Origin: Pyxicephalus adspersus
Taxonomy: Eukaryota > Chordata > Amphibia > Anura > Pyxicephalidae
Length of the DNA: 64,000 bases
Assembly: GCF_032062135.1 (NCBI RefSeq)
Contig: NC_092858.1
Location: forward strand, 168,207,320-168,271,319
Direction of reading: 5' to 3'
Shown in pieces: positions 33,251 through 45,140 of the stretch. The translations under genes were made by a program, and so were the position numbers. The notes beneath the pieces are model-generated. The model saw only the letters and a list, made by a program, of their open reading frames with translations, ran no database searches and had not been told where the DNA came from. How positions within the stretch are numbered: the stretch's first letter is position 1; every line of letters starts with the position of its first letter.

Positions 33251-33493
33251 TCAGACATATACTCATATTCTGCTTTCTTCCAACCTTTCCTTATATTAAT
33301 ATTCCTGTAAATATAACATCTATAAAAAATATACAAAATAAAAAAAGGACAATAAAATCAATGTAAAAATCTATATTCATTATTGCAGTTGTAAAAAAAG
33401 TATACAAACTACAAGAGTAGCTGAAATTGTAGTTTTAACACATCATCATAATCTGGTATTCCCGACATTTTTTACCACCCCTATCATTTATAT

Positions 33494-33846
33494 CAAAGGT
33501 CGGCAAACACTGGCCTTTAGGCCAGATACGGCTTAGCCGGTAGTTTGTTCCGGCCTAATGCTGGCCAGAATTAGGCCGGAACAAACTACTGAAGCCAGAG
33601 CCGCGGGCTCCTGAGCCTCCTCTTGCTTCTGGCTCCCTGAAGGGAATTCCCTCCCCTCCGCAATGCATACGGAGAAGAGGGAATGTTCCCAATATGGAAC
33701 ATTCCCTCTCCTCCAGTGCATACAGGGGATTCCCTTCAGGGGGCGTTGCTGGTGGGGGAGAAGCCATTAGGGCAGGACTCGAGAGAGAGTGTGCTCCTGC
33801 CCACCCCTGAAATGGCCTAGTTGCCAAAAAAGTTTGATGACCCCTA
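33494..33846. mobile_element. hAT non-autonomous element with perfect 8-bp target duplication
   Basis: Flanked by ATTTATAT at 33,486-33,493 and 33,847-33,854, the 8-bp duplication that defines hAT insertions. Ends are CAAAGGTCGGCAAACACTGG and, reversed, TAGGGGTCATCAAACTTTTT. The interior has two nested palindromes: TTTGTTCCGGCCTAAT with its complement, and GAGGGAATGTTCCC with its complement around 33,680-33,710. 353 bp; no transposase. Confidence 0.85.
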
Positions 33847-33854
33847 ATTTATAT

Positions 33855-34719
33855 GTACCGGTCCCCTTATTTCCTCCAATTTACATTATTTCAAACATGC
33901 CCAATATACATGAATTCATAACAATTTTAACTGTTCTGTATGCATTTCCCAAACCAACATTCTCTTCTACAAGAAACCACAGAGGTAAATATGGAGATTG
34001 ATTTCAAATATATTTACACCTGCATACTTACATTATACAACGTCCAAGAACGGAGAGAGGGGCTTCAATGAAAATGACTCCCAAGCTTCCAACCACGGGG
34101 GGACCAGATATACTGTCCTTCAGTTACAAAGGTATCAACCCCAAATACTTTATAAAAGAAGTCCATCCCCACTTTGGCGGGGATCAGATATGACTCACAG
34201 CTTTCAGCTATTATCGGAAATGCACAAGTCAGTGGTATTTAAATTAGTCTGCTGAAGGTCTTGAAAAACATGTGGTCAGTAGAGGAACACATAAACCCAT
34301 TCAATTTTTTTTATTATCTTTGATATGTAGAATATCTGCACAATAGAAAATAAACATGTAAAAAAAGTGTATGAGAAACAAACACTTTCAAAATGTAAAT
34401 AGTGGTTTGACCATTCTCATGCACAGATAGCATTTATACATAGGTAAAGTTATTAGGCTACGTATACATGTTACTTCATTGTCACCTGAGATGGACTTGA
34501 AACCAAAATCTGACATGTGTTGAAAGATCCCCTAATATTGTTCATTAATCTGCTGTGGCGGATCAGGAATGACCATTGTGTACTCCTAGGAAGGAAATCT
34601 CTGAAAGGTTTCACTTGCTAGTCCTCTCCTCTCTCCATAGAACAGAATTGTACTGTGTGTACAGTGCTCATTTGTTCATCTGTTACTGAAAGGGGCCACA
34701 ACATCATTTCCAGCAACAA
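33855..34719. other. No gene recognised
   Basis: AT-rich single-copy-looking sequence without long frames. Confidence 0.4.
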
Positions 34720-34960
34720 TCTTCTTACTTCAGTGTGAGGCTTTAGACAGCACAACGCTGGTCTCAGCAGTGTAGTTGTAATCATTGTGACAGCCAAATC
34801 AAGTTAATTTCAAACAAGCAAAGCTGATGGCTGCAGCTGTCACTTAGCCTTACACAGAGATAACCAAAGTGACAGCTGAAGCCACCAGGCTGCAAATAAA
34901 ACTAAAAAACTCAGCGTGTAAATAGTGGAGACAGATAAATAAATTAATTGAAAGATTTTT
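34720..34960. promoter_or_regulatory. Candidate conserved non-coding enhancer-like block
   Basis: Not shared with any other part of the window. It has three TGACAG cores (34,788, 34,837 reversed, 34,870), the sequence bound by MEIS/TGIF-type homeoproteins, with CAGCTG E-boxes, AGTTAATTTC and TAAATTAATT nearby. Motif clustering plus absence of repeat signatures suggest regulation, but nothing in the window proves it. Confidence 0.3.
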
Positions 34961-35039
34961 TTAAAATTTGATTAAAACTGTTCAGTGTAAAATAATCAAA
35001 AATGCATTTTGTGAAATTTTGTTTGTCAGCATATATTAA

Positions 35040-35760
35040 CCATTCTCCAGAAAGACCTGGAATGAGCGAGGGAATGCATTGAAGATTAGTGGAAGGCCTT
35101 CATGTTTGGGAGGGGATAGGGAGCAGACAGTGGAAGGGTAATGAAAAGGGAGGCTTAGGAAGGTAGTTAGCACAAGTGAAGGGGGGGCAGGAAGAGTAGA
35201 AGTCGGAAGAAGTGGAGCATTTGGCAGCTGGACAGGGAGAGAGAAAAGTTTCCCGCTGACCCGCCCCTTTGAGCGGTTTTGTGAGGTGTTTGGTTGGGGG
35301 GTGTTTAGGGGGTTAGGTCCTCGAGGAAAGTTGGATGGTTGATGTTTTCAGTGGGGGTGAGAGACCCATCTATGGTGTGGGAGTCTCTGGTATTAGAGTG
35401 TTATTGGAGAGTTTGAAAAGTTTTTGGTTGGAATGGCTGTGAGTGCCGGTGGTATCGTTTCAGAACTGGTTGGTTGCAGCTGGAAGCATATATATCACAG
35501 TGGTGCAGACCCAAAGAAAGGGGGTAAAAATTGTGGGGCCTTCGAGGACCAGTAACCGGGGCAGTTTAAATTTGGTATAAGGTTTAGTAAATGGTGTTTG
35601 TTTGGTTATATTTATATGATATTAATGAAAGGTTGTTTTAATGTGTTTTTACTATTATTTTATTTGTTATTTATTATTTTTTTTATGATTATATCTTTGT
35701 TAATAAAGTTATTGGTTGTTTAATAAAAAGGTCTGAGGGCCAATTTAACCAATATTACTG
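35040..35760 (+). repeat. Possible LTR-type repeat, G-rich then T-rich
   Basis: A G-rich stretch with GACCCGCCCCTTTGAGCGG is followed by a T-rich part with GTTAATAAAGTTATTGG. This layout resembles the reverse complement of 39,526-40,410 (CGCCCTTTTTATAGAGGG, later TTAATAAACGGCTGC). Ends are not clear. May be an LTR or a promoter-bearing repeat. Confidence 0.35.
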
Positions 35761-35947
35761 TTATGGTATTTTGTAAGGGGGGGCTGACTGTGGGGGCTCT
35801 GCCTTGTCGCAGTCGTGTTAACTGATGTATACTGACACAGTTAAATGGATATTAAGATTTCAATTACATCTGGCTGTGAAAAGGTTAAACTAACACCCAT
35901 GCCTGTTTGAATGGAATAAAATAGAAATTGGAGGTTTTGTGCACATT

Positions 35948-36160
35948 GGGCCTGATTTATTAAAGCTCTCCAAGGCTAAACTTTCTTTAGTGAACCTTGG
36001 GGATCCAGCAAACCTGGAATACATTTCCTAAAAGTCATTTGCTATTTGTTAGCAAAAGTTTTTAATACCAGGGCAGATTATTACCAGGTTTGCTGGATCA
36101 CCCAGCTTCACTGATGAAAGTTTATCTTCTCCAGCCTTGGAAAGCTTTAATACATTTTAT
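35948..36160. mobile_element. Palindromic MITE
   Basis: Begins GGGCCTGATTTATTAAAG and has mirrored GATCCAGCAAACCTGG and CCAGGTTTGCTGGATC arms around a short AT-rich loop (about 36,035-36,075). The transcript would fold into a hairpin of roughly 90-base arms with mismatches. Best-preserved copy of the family in this window. Confidence 0.85.
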
Positions 36161-36388
36161 CAGTGTTTCTTGCAGTTGGGAAGGATATGGGTGACATTAT
36201 GGGGATTTCTATTATAAGAGAGAATAGCGTCTCCTGTTATGGCAAGAACTCAACATCAGAGGAATCTGTTCACAAAATTGATTTCAGCTGTTACCTACTA
36301 ACTAACATTAAAAAGGCTGTAAAAGGGAGATTTTGTAATAAAAATAGATGTTTATTTATTAATGATTTGACGAAACAAAGCAAAAATA

Positions 36389-36390
<2 letters not shown>

Positions 36391-36439
<49 letters not shown>

Positions 36440-36454
36440 TTATTTAAACTTTAT

Positions 36455-36494
<40 letters not shown>
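36391..36494. repeat. (AT)n microsatellite, two tracts
   Basis: Pure TA runs of about 46 and 35 bases separated by a T-rich spacer. Apparent open frames here (tyrosine-isoleucine repeats) are artefacts. Confidence 0.95.
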
Positions 36495-36498
<4 letters not shown>

Positions 36499-36499
36499 T

Positions 36500-37020
36500 T
36501 TTAGGTCCTTTGCCTTTCACCTGCACAACATCTCCAATATCCTCCCCTACCTATCCCCAGAGACCACCAAACTCCTTGTACACGCTCCTATCATCTCTCA
36601 TCTGGACTACTGTATCCTTCCCACCGCTCCTCTTCTGCTGCCTCTCTTTGTAGTTCTCTTCGTTGGCTTCCATTTCACCTTAGAATCAGATTCAAGCTCC
36701 TGTGCTTTGCCTTCAAATCCCTCCACAGTTCTTTCCTACTAATTACTGCCCCGATTCTCTGGAATGGTCTTCCTCATCCTATTCAGCTTGCTTCATCTTT
36801 GTGGAGTGCTTAAAACCCATCTTTTCAAACTTGCCTACCCATCTTCTTCTGTCTCCTAAACCCTAACTACTTCCAACCGCTACATATCCCCCCTCCTATT
36901 GTGTAATCTTCCTTCACCTCTTAGGTTGTAAGCTCTTCAGGGCAGGGCCCTCTACCCCTTTTTAATGTACAGCGCTGCAGAATATGTTGGCGCTATTTAA
37001 ATACTGTTTAATAATATTAT
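36500..37020 (+). mobile_element. L2-like LINE 3' fragment
   Basis: CTCATCTGGACTACTGTA, CTCTTCGTTGGCTTCC, AGGTTGTAAGCTCTTCAGGG and the terminal ATGTTGGCGCTATTTAAATA follow the order of the copy at 23.4 kb. A deletion has removed about 100 bases in the middle. The tail runs into an AATAATATT-rich end. Confidence 0.8.
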
Positions 37021-38666
37021 TATTAATAAAAATAATATTAATTATAATATATAAACCACATCAGCTCTCATACCTTTTAGCTCTTTACAGACCAGAGAAA
37101 ATTTTACATTTCCACTATTGTCATATTTATTTGGCAATAAATCATTTTATATCATATCAATACATCATAATACAACAAAGTATAAATTAATACATTATTT
37201 TTGTAATATATATTCTTTTTTTGTGCAGAGGACAAACTAGGCTTTCATTTGGCAATATTCATTTGTAAAAATAGTTTTCTTTTTTGTAAACATTAAACCA
37301 AAAAGGAAACTCCACCAGGGATTCCCGATTGTATTTCCATAGCTGACCGAATCTGTCCTATTGTGTGTAATATGCTGTGCCAGTGTACCAGCCTGGACAT
37401 CCAATATACCAAGAGATCCTCACGTCTGAGAGTGTCTGCAACAGCATGGACCCAATGTAGCCTCATGTAGCAGATTTAATACTTGTGAAAGCTGCATGCA
37501 GCAGGTCCTGAGCACTGTAGGTTAAAGAAAACTTCAATTCATTGCTTCTCGTTTTAAGGATCTCATATAAACTTTAGTCATCAGAAAGTTCTCGTCACAT
37601 TAGAAAAAGCTGCAAAGAGGTTCTTATACATCACTTTCTTTCCTTGTATCGGGCATCTAAAAGGGTGGGCAACTGATGGTGTTCTCTCTGTAGAAAACCT
37701 GGTATCTTTGCACATTAAACTGCCCATCCCAACCCGGAATTGCCATCTCTCTGAAAGTCTGCTTCATTTGTTGCTCCGCCTTGCCACCAGTACCCTTAAT
37801 ACCCTCCGCTCAGATTTCTCCTTTTCCCCTTGCCGCTTTATTGGGATAAAGATAAGGCAATTTTTCCAGTTTGCCCCAGAACAGAGGCACGTCATTCTCT
37901 TCCTAATGCTGTTGTCCTTCCATTTCTAGGTCTTTGCTGTCATCGCTGTCAGAAGCAAAATATATCTTGTACCTATTGATTGTCAGGGTTTTCAAAGTGG
38001 GTTGAAGCTGAACTCCAGGAAAACAGCCAAATTAATAAATGAAATACATACTGAAATAATATACCTGCCATAGGATCTGTATTTATCAGGGTGCTGCTAG
38101 CAATATATTACCAGCCCTCTGGGAAAGCCTTCTGTTAGATTATGTGGAATTGTTCTCTTGCTGGCCACAAATGCTGCAAAGTCCCGATTGCTGGTAATGG
38201 AGCAGTGATGGTGCTGGCGGTAGTAGCGAGGATGCGATTTTATTGGGAATAGAGAAAGTATTTTTTAGTGATCCTATCACTGGCTACAATCATCCAGAAT
38301 CAAGATTGTCTGTGTGGCATTACCTTGCTACACAAAAGCAGATCCACCTTGTGCAGCTGACTGACCAATCTGATCAATTTCCCATCTTTACGGATAATTT
38401 TAAAGATGCAGTGTACTATAGAAGTTAACGCTCAAACACACTCCCAGCCTCTCCTATTTAACCAAATGGGAGCAGTTAGGAACCACTTTGTGGTTGTGGT
38501 GAGGGATGAGCGAGGACGCGTTTTTGCCAAACGAATGAGGGAAAATGCAAGGGACGGTAACGGCAAGAAATTTTGTTGGAAATTGAGGCTGGGAGCAAAT
38601 CATTTCCTCCCAGGATGCACAGAGATGCAGAGGTTAGAGCACAGGCATATATACAGAGGATATTTT
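37021..38666. other. No gene recognised
   Basis: Largely single-copy-looking. 37,300-37,980 has balanced composition but no splice-framed coding exon that I can support. GGATGAGCGAGGACGCG near 38,504 resembles the start of the repeat at 41,880 and 54,328. Confidence 0.35.
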
Positions 38667-38805
38667 AGTGTTTGATACCTGTTCCTATTTAGCAAAGAAG
38701 ACCATTTGGTACAGTAAATTTCTGTGCTTCTTTAAAATAAATACAGATATTTAAGTGTTTGATACCTGTTCTTATTTACCAAAGAAACTGTCTGGTACAG
38801 GTGCA
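38667..38805. repeat. Two-unit tandem repeat
   Basis: TGTTTGATACCTGTTCCTAT at 38,669 recurs at about 38,757 as TGTTTGATACCTGTTCTTAT, each followed by AAAGAA and TGGTACAG. It abuts the degenerate 5' side of the hAT element. Confidence 0.65.
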
Positions 38806-38849
38806 TATTTGCCCGAATAAGTAAAAGATGAGAGGAAGACCCAAGGGAA

Positions 38850-39299
38850 GGCGTGGCATTGGGCAACCTGCCGCAGGCATACTCCCCGGGAGTCCGCCAC
38901 TGTAGGACAGCAGCAGCAGCAAACTGTTGGAGGCAGCAGCACAAGTTTTCAAACAGGTCTGAGATATGTGTGGAGCACCAGTACACTGGTAGATGTATTG
39001 GGAGGGCAGAATACAATCATATAGCTACGTCATGTGGAGGGGTTTGTGGACTGGGTCTCTGGGCCTCAAGTGTTGCAGGCTCTTCTTCTGCAGCAGCAGC
39101 AGGAACCAGCACAGCTATGACAGGAGCAAACACAGATGTTAGCATGGCTAATGTGCCTGTACCTCCCGATGACCCATGTTGTTTGACCAACAGCCTTAGG
39201 ATCTATCAGTGCGAAGTTCAGAGCAGGAGGCAGACTTTAAGAACCTTAGAGAGTGTTGTCAGAACTTGCAAGGCGAGGGTTCTGGATCAGTAGCTGCAT
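38850..39299 (+). pseudogene. Degenerate N-terminal region of the hAT element
   Basis: GC-rich, with CAGCAGCAGCAGC tracts encoding poly-Gln or poly-Ala depending on frame, and no single open frame. It precedes the BED finger directly and looks like the low-complexity leader of a transposase gene, or its 5' UTR. Confidence 0.4.
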
Positions 39300-39524
39300 T
39301 TGCAGAGGTTTGCTTACATGAAAATGAGTATGATGATGACCATGATGTCACACACCTCTCCAGTGTGGTCCTTTTTCACACTGAAAGACCATGATGAGTC
39401 AGTAGCAAGCTGCATCCTGTGCCACAGGTACATTTGCAAAGGACAGGCTGGATCACATTTGGGTACAACATCCCTGCTTTCCCACATGCGCAAGAACCAC
39501 AAACCAAAGTGGGAGCATGACTAG
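39300..39524 (+). pseudogene. BED zinc finger of a hAT transposase
   Basis: The frame contains SPVWSFFTLKDHDESVASC, then a Cys-x2-Cys (residues 38 and 41), then His-x4-His (62 and 67) at SHMRKNH, the C2H2-like BED finger that hAT transposases use to bind their ends. A stop follows right after KPKWEHD, where the 0.9-kb insertion begins. The rest of the gene resumes near 40,440. Confidence 0.8.
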
Positions 39525-39525
39525 G

Positions 39526-40410
39526 GTAGCCCGTACCTATCCCCTTCACCTTCTCCCCCCACCAAATACTTACTCACACCCCTCTCTCGCCAGCACTCCT
39601 CTTGACCCTGCCTTCCCCCCTTTTCCCCAAAACAATACACTACAACAATCTGGATTTAAATGGCTGGCAAGCAGCCGTTTATTAACAAACCATAAATAAC
39701 TTTATAACTTATTATTATGTCACAATATAAATATTAGCACATAATAAATACCACAGATATAACCAAATATACTTCGTAAACAGATAGACAACAAACAAAC
39801 ACCAACAACAAACAAACAAACAACAATAAAACCAATATTAACACTTAAACAAATAAACAAGTAAACAAACAACACAGTAAACACCATAACAAAACCAATA
39901 ATCACTTTAATTAACCATCTTACTTTCTGTGCATTAACCCTTTAAATAACCATCTTTAGAAATCCAACCTCAACATTTTAAAACCAACGACTAGGTTGCA
40001 GGTCCCGGAAGGTAAAGTCCGCCACCACACATCACATGTTCTCGAACCACCATATCAACCAGGCCCCTGGGCAACCCAGTACCACCTCCGGGGCCTCCAC
40101 CTTTTAATACTTAAAGGAGGGTTCACCACCACCTTGGGTGCCCCCCAACCAACATTTACCTAGCACTCTTACCTTCCCCAGAGACCTCAACCGCCGCCAT
40201 ACCCTCTATAAAAAGGGCGGGAGGGTGGGCAACTTCTTCTTTTCAAAAACTGTGCCTCACTTCCGTTTTACTCTCCTTTTAACCTCTCCTCACTCCTCCT
40301 CTTCCGTTTCCAAACCATCCCTCTCCCCCTCCTACCATCCTGCCGAGATTGGCTTTTAACTCTTACATCCCCCTACACCCCCTCCCTCGGCTCGGGTCTG
40401 TCCGTGCACC
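39526..40410. repeat. Pyrimidine-rich insertion inside the hAT gene
   Basis: This strand is C/T-rich on the left and right and A-rich in the middle, unlike the flanking transposase. Read in reverse it has CGCCCTTTTTATAGAGGG (TATA-like) and later TTAATAAACGGCTGC (polyadenylation-like), so it may be an LTR-type element on the minus strand. I found no clear target duplication. Resembles 35,040-35,760 in layout. Confidence 0.45.
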
Positions 40411-40440
40411 AAGTCATGCTGCCTTCCGCATATTTTAATG

Positions 40441-41752
40441 CTACAGGCCTCTCTGTACTTGCGTTCTTGAAGGAGGTGCAACCACATCAACCTCTCTTCT
40501 TCCACCTCCATTGACTACTTCTCCTTGGTACAGCCACACAACTGAGCTAATTTTCCAGTGAGCAGTGGCTGCAGATGGAGATGCTGTGCAAGGTACTGGC
40601 CCAATTTCAGCAGGCCACAAACTCTGTGAGTTGGGAACGGTCAGGCTGGAACAATACCCATCATCTTTCTGCTTGATAATACCCTGTTTGGCCTGATGGA
40701 AAGTGGCGAAGGGAGAGAAGGGGAACAACTGGGGGAGGAGGATGAGGGTGACATTACACTCCATAGCGCACATCCAGCATCAGGAGAAGATAGATGGGAC
40801 ACTGGCCAGCATCAGGAGTTTCAAGAGGAGGAGGAGGATGAAGATGATTATGATGATGATGATGTGGGAGACCATGTTGGGGCTGCTGGACAGGACCCAT
40901 CCAACCCTGTCACGCCCCAAGCATTGTGCGGGCGATGGAACAACAGGAACTGCTTCAACTCGAAGAGAAGGAGGTGGGTGATGAAGAGGAAGATGTTTTG
41001 GCGCCTGCTGAGGGGCAGGAGAAGGATGAGCCCAAGGAACCCCTCTTTCATATGTGTGACCACATGTTGCGATGCCTAGGGAGGGACCCCTGCATTTGCA
41101 GCATCAAAAACCAGGATGATTACAGGCTGGCTACCTTTCTGGATCACTGCAACAAAGACAAAATGTCACAGTTTCGACCCAACCCGGCGCAAGAGAAAGA
41201 AAAGGTGACCTGCCTGAGCAGAATACTATTCGACCGGCTGTGTGAGGAGTTCTGCGCACCACATTCCACACAGGGAGCTCAGGCGGACACTGCCTCCACT
41301 GTACCAACCTGTTGCGGCGACAGCAGCAGTAGTGGCAGTGGGCCACACACATCCAAAAGTCTAGGCCAAGGCAGGGTGGATTTTCTGGATGTCTGGCAAA
41401 ACCTGATGTGGCGACCTCAAACAAATGAAGTGCAGGGGCATAACCATTTAGAACAGATGAAGCACATGGTGCATGATTACGTTGGCTCTTTTCTGTCTGG
41501 TGGTGGTGTTGACGACAGCAGTTATGAGGAGGATGCCTGTCCTGATAGTAGTGACGCCATTCATTTTTGGGTCAACACGCTTGAAATCTTGGCATACAGT
41601 TGGCACAGTATGTCATCAAGCTTTTTTCTTTCCCGGCATCCAGTGTTCTTTACAAAAAAACCTTCAGTGCCGCTGATGGAGTGGTCACAGGCAACCGATC
41701 ACGACTGTCGCTAAAAAAGTCAATCGCCTCACCTTTTTGAAAATGAACTAAA
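40441..41752 (+). pseudogene. hAT transposase, middle and C-terminal part
   Basis: Codes in three phases for an acidic Glu/Asp-rich linker (40,800-40,870), a region with QDDYRLATFLDHCNKDKMSQ (41,115-41,165), then FWVNTLEILAY and the hAT C-terminal dimerisation motif TFSAADGVVTGNRSRLS (about 41,662-41,712), ending LTFLKMN and a stop at 41,752. The longest open part is 40,926-41,714. At least two single-base shifts (after 41,655 and near 41,715) and one near 40,650 disable it. Together with the BED finger this was once an autonomous element. Confidence 0.8.
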
Positions 41753-41869
41753 GGTGGATTACTAACAACTATTATATCCCTACTGCAGATGCCACTGATT
41801 GACTGACACAAGTTGTCTGGCCAACCAAGATGCCTCTGTGAACCAACACTGCTCCTATGCCTCGGTTAA

Positions 41870-42400
41870 ATGTAGGCATTTAGGAATGAGGGAGCGAGTT
41901 TTTAACACTCAATCCCGTGGCGAATAAGGCCGTTCTTGCTTACCGTCATTGTAGGCGAGAAGGGCCAGTGTAAAATCTTCGATCGAGCTTAAATTTAAAA
42001 AAAAAAAAAAATTATTGCAGGCTGCGCTGATCATTGAATGCAGCGCCAGCTGCAATAATTGATCAGCTCAGTGTGTGATTCCCAGCACTAGAGCTAAAAT
42101 GGGTTACAAGGTTCCCCATTCAAAACCTCTAGTGCTCTGAAAGCTTTCCTCAGCCAATCATGGAGCACTAGAGGTTTTGAATGGGGATACTTGTCCCCAT
42201 TTAACCTATATTGCTGGAGATCGCAAACAGAATTCCCAGGGCTGCAAGAATGATTGCATCTACTGCGATCCCGGGGCAACCCCAGTTTCTCCATTCAGAG
42301 TTCTTCTGCAGTTCCACTGCGATCCCCGGGCACTAAAGGTTTATTAACCTCTAGTGCCCAGGAATCTTCTCAATGAATGCAGCCGTGGCTGGTATCTATG
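41870..42400. repeat. Foldback-type dispersed repeat, copy 1
   Basis: Shares GGGAGCGAGTTTTTAACAC, CAATCCCGTGG, GCGCTGATCA, GATCAGCTCAGTGTG and CCTCTAGTGC with 54,328-54,805, and partly with 50,575-50,650 and 51,230-51,400. Strong inverted repeats: CCATTCAAAACCTCTAGTGC at 42,117 and its complement at 42,163-42,184. It lies 120 bases after the hAT gene and could be a non-autonomous derivative, which I cannot show. Confidence 0.55.
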
Positions 42401-42998
42401 ATTATGAATTGCATTTATTTCTAATTTTATTTTAATATATTATAAGCATATGTCGATTTGCACATTTTAGAAATTCATATAGCAATTTAGAAAGAAATCC
42501 CCTGCAACACTTCTTCTTGAAGTAAGATTTGACATTAAACCAAACAGTGACATGTCTAACAAATATCACAAGCTTTAGTAGAGACATTCTTTGAAATCAT
42601 TGTTGAAATTAATTGAAATTCTTTTATGTTGTTTCACATAAATAAATGTAATAGAAATATCACTGATATTGTACATATTATTTGTGCTCATTATTGAAAG
42701 TTTTTTACTCTCATAGGTATTATTTCCCTTGAAAAAGTAGTCATCCGATCTCTGAAACATGTCGGTGGCATGAGTGGAAATGTGATGTTATACTTGGAAA
42801 TATTATATAATCAATGTACCTATCTACTGAACCGGGTACAATGTGCTTTTTTTTTGTTTTTACAAGGTGTAACAGTTTTCACTACATATTGCTTTTCAAA
42901 AATATAAAAATGCACCCTATAATCAAATATGCCAAAAATCATGAGTATGTATATATATATAGATTTAAATATACTATACAGGGATGTGGCATTGTCTA
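42401..42998. other. No gene recognised
   Basis: AT-rich; CTCTGAAACATGTCGG near 42,750 is the only unusual phrase. Confidence 0.35.
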
Positions 42999-43735
42999 CC
43001 TCTGTGTTTCTTAACCAGGGTTCTGTGGAACCCTAGAGTTCCTCAAGGGGTTGCTAAGGGTTCCTTAAGCAATGGCAAATTTGTGCCTCCCAAGTAATCA
43101 GATTACCTGAAACCAATGATCAATTTGGCTATCTGTAAGGGTAATATTATTCCCAATAGCCAGTAAAATAGGAGGTATTTTTCCTACTGACTATCACACT
43201 AATGTACTGTGATCTGTGGAAGTGATAATTATAGCAGGGGTTAGGCAAAGACCTGAGTTCTTTATCGTTTTTTTTTTTAAGTTATGTTATTTTGGGCTTG
43301 TGACCCTACGTCTACATACATCATTCCTACGTCGGTCATGGTGGGGCTCAAAGTGCATGACACATGATGGGCATAATATACCTACCTTCCCCCTGTTCCA
43401 ATCTGTATTCACAGTGCCTGACAGAGGTGCCGTTTCAATTTGCTTCACCTTGTAAAGCAGGCAAGTAACTTTAGCTCAAGTTGTTAGAAATCCATGCTCC
43501 TCCAGGAGATTGGTGTGCTTTAGCCCCAGAATAAACAGTCCCACTGGGACCCCATGAATAATCAGAGTCACCAGGTCAACATGGTCTAGCCTAATTCCCA
43601 ACATAAAATTAGAATTGCCCAATTAGAAAAGTCCAGCTCCACCAGCACATACCTCCCATCTCCAACATCCACTACTACCCCCCTGGGTTCCGCAAGGTTC
43701 TTCTACAGGGACCCTTACAATACTAATCAATGTTT
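42999..43735. repeat. Repeat with hAT-like left end
   Basis: The start CCTCTGTGTTTCTTAACCAG followed by GGTTCTGTGGAACCCTAGAG and GGGTTCC resembles hAT-type ends and the element at 16,461. The right end may be at the GGTTCTTCTACAGGGACCC phrase, but no inverted repeat is convincing. Confidence 0.4.
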
Positions 43736-44964
43736 GTACAGAACTTCAGGAATAACAAAGAATTAAACTAAAGTTTAATTAAGGAAAACATCATCTTTTC
43801 TAGGACATTCCTCCAAAGAAACCAAGCTGCAAACTTGTCAGCAAAATCAACTCTACCTATATTGAAAGGACTACCAGGTTGTAGTTGCTCTCCAGGCAAA
43901 AGAATCCCAGTCCTACACTTACCTATTATACTCAAAACTAAACAAAATAATGTTTTGCCTAGACATTCATTTAAACCACAGCCAAAGAGAACATATCTTG
44001 TGCAGCTCTTTAGGAAATCCTGTCTATCTTCTTACTGCAGGGTGTGACAAGTCAAACAACCAACATAATTATTATGGACCCTAAGGGTTGGAGAGGAACA
44101 GTGAGACACGTACTTACTAAATTATCAGGAAAATCTATTAAGCTTAAAGCAACTTCTCTTACCTTTTACAAATGTCGTTTGTGGGTTAAATGAGTTAAAG
44201 GATGGAGAGAGAGGAAGAAGAGGGTAGACAGTTCATAGAGAAGAAGGAAGAAGAACAGATACTAACACAGACACAAATGCAAATACCAGTACGACTGTTT
44301 GCTTTACCCATAGATAAAACATAGCAACCAGCTAACAAAAACCATTCAGAGGATTGTGGCATGAACAATTAGAATTAAATCTTGCCCCACAGGGCCTTAA
44401 TGGCATAGCATGTTCTGTATTTAAAAGGGTAGAGCAAGGTAGTTCATTCTGCAAATGAATTAAGGATAAAATTGAATCAATCGCTATGTCTGCTTCCAGG
44501 CATTCCACCTACAAGAGACTGATAAGGTCCTTGTTTCCCTTGGCAGTATTAGGAGGCGAAGGTGTTAGCCAGTGACCACTCTGTGGGCAACCAGCAGGTA
44601 TAAATGGATCCAGAGTGCCCGGGGGAGGGGGATTCTCCCAAAAAACAAATAAAATGAAAAAGGGGTCCAGCGGAAATTCAATGGCTGTCAGATTCTTTAC
44701 ATAAAGTATTATCTGCTTCCAAAACGTTTGTAGGATCATTGCAATGGGTCATGGGGGCTTTTTGATAACCACATTTGGGACATGCGGCTGCACTAGTTGC
44801 TCTCGTTGAGGTGGGGATGCTACATTGAAATTATGTAGGCCCTGTGAAAAATTTTAGGCAGGGTTTTTTAATATTTAATCTGAGCACCTAAGTTAATAAA
44901 AATACCAGGAAGAGACCCAATTCCCTTTGAGTCCACAGTGGAACCTAACTTTCTTGGTCTAACA
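43736..44964. other. No gene recognised
   Basis: No long frame, no shared repeat. Purine-rich GAGAGAGGAAGAAGAGGG near 44,205. Confidence 0.4.
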
Positions 44965-45140
44965 ATGGTCTGACCATTCCAGAGTCGGGGCAGCTCTAGA
45001 AAAGTCTTGGGGCCGTGCGTGTGATGAGGTTATGAGTGAGGAAGTCATTAGTAGGTCGTTGAAGGAGCAAAGAGAGTGGCTAGAGGGGTATTTTTTTACC
45101 AGGTCAGAAAGGTAAGTGGGACAAGAACTGTGGAGGGATT
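44965..45140 (-). mobile_element. L2-like LINE 3' fragment
   Basis: Reverse complement of 23,680-23,830: CATTCCAGAGTCGGGGCAGC, GTGTGATGAGGTTATGAGTG, AAGTCATTAGTAGGTCG. Close to the copy at 31.8 kb. No open frame. Confidence 0.75.

Noticed and set aside
36163..36653. Frames with long tyrosine-isoleucine repeats
   Set aside because: They read through an (AT)n microsatellite and have no protein resemblance.
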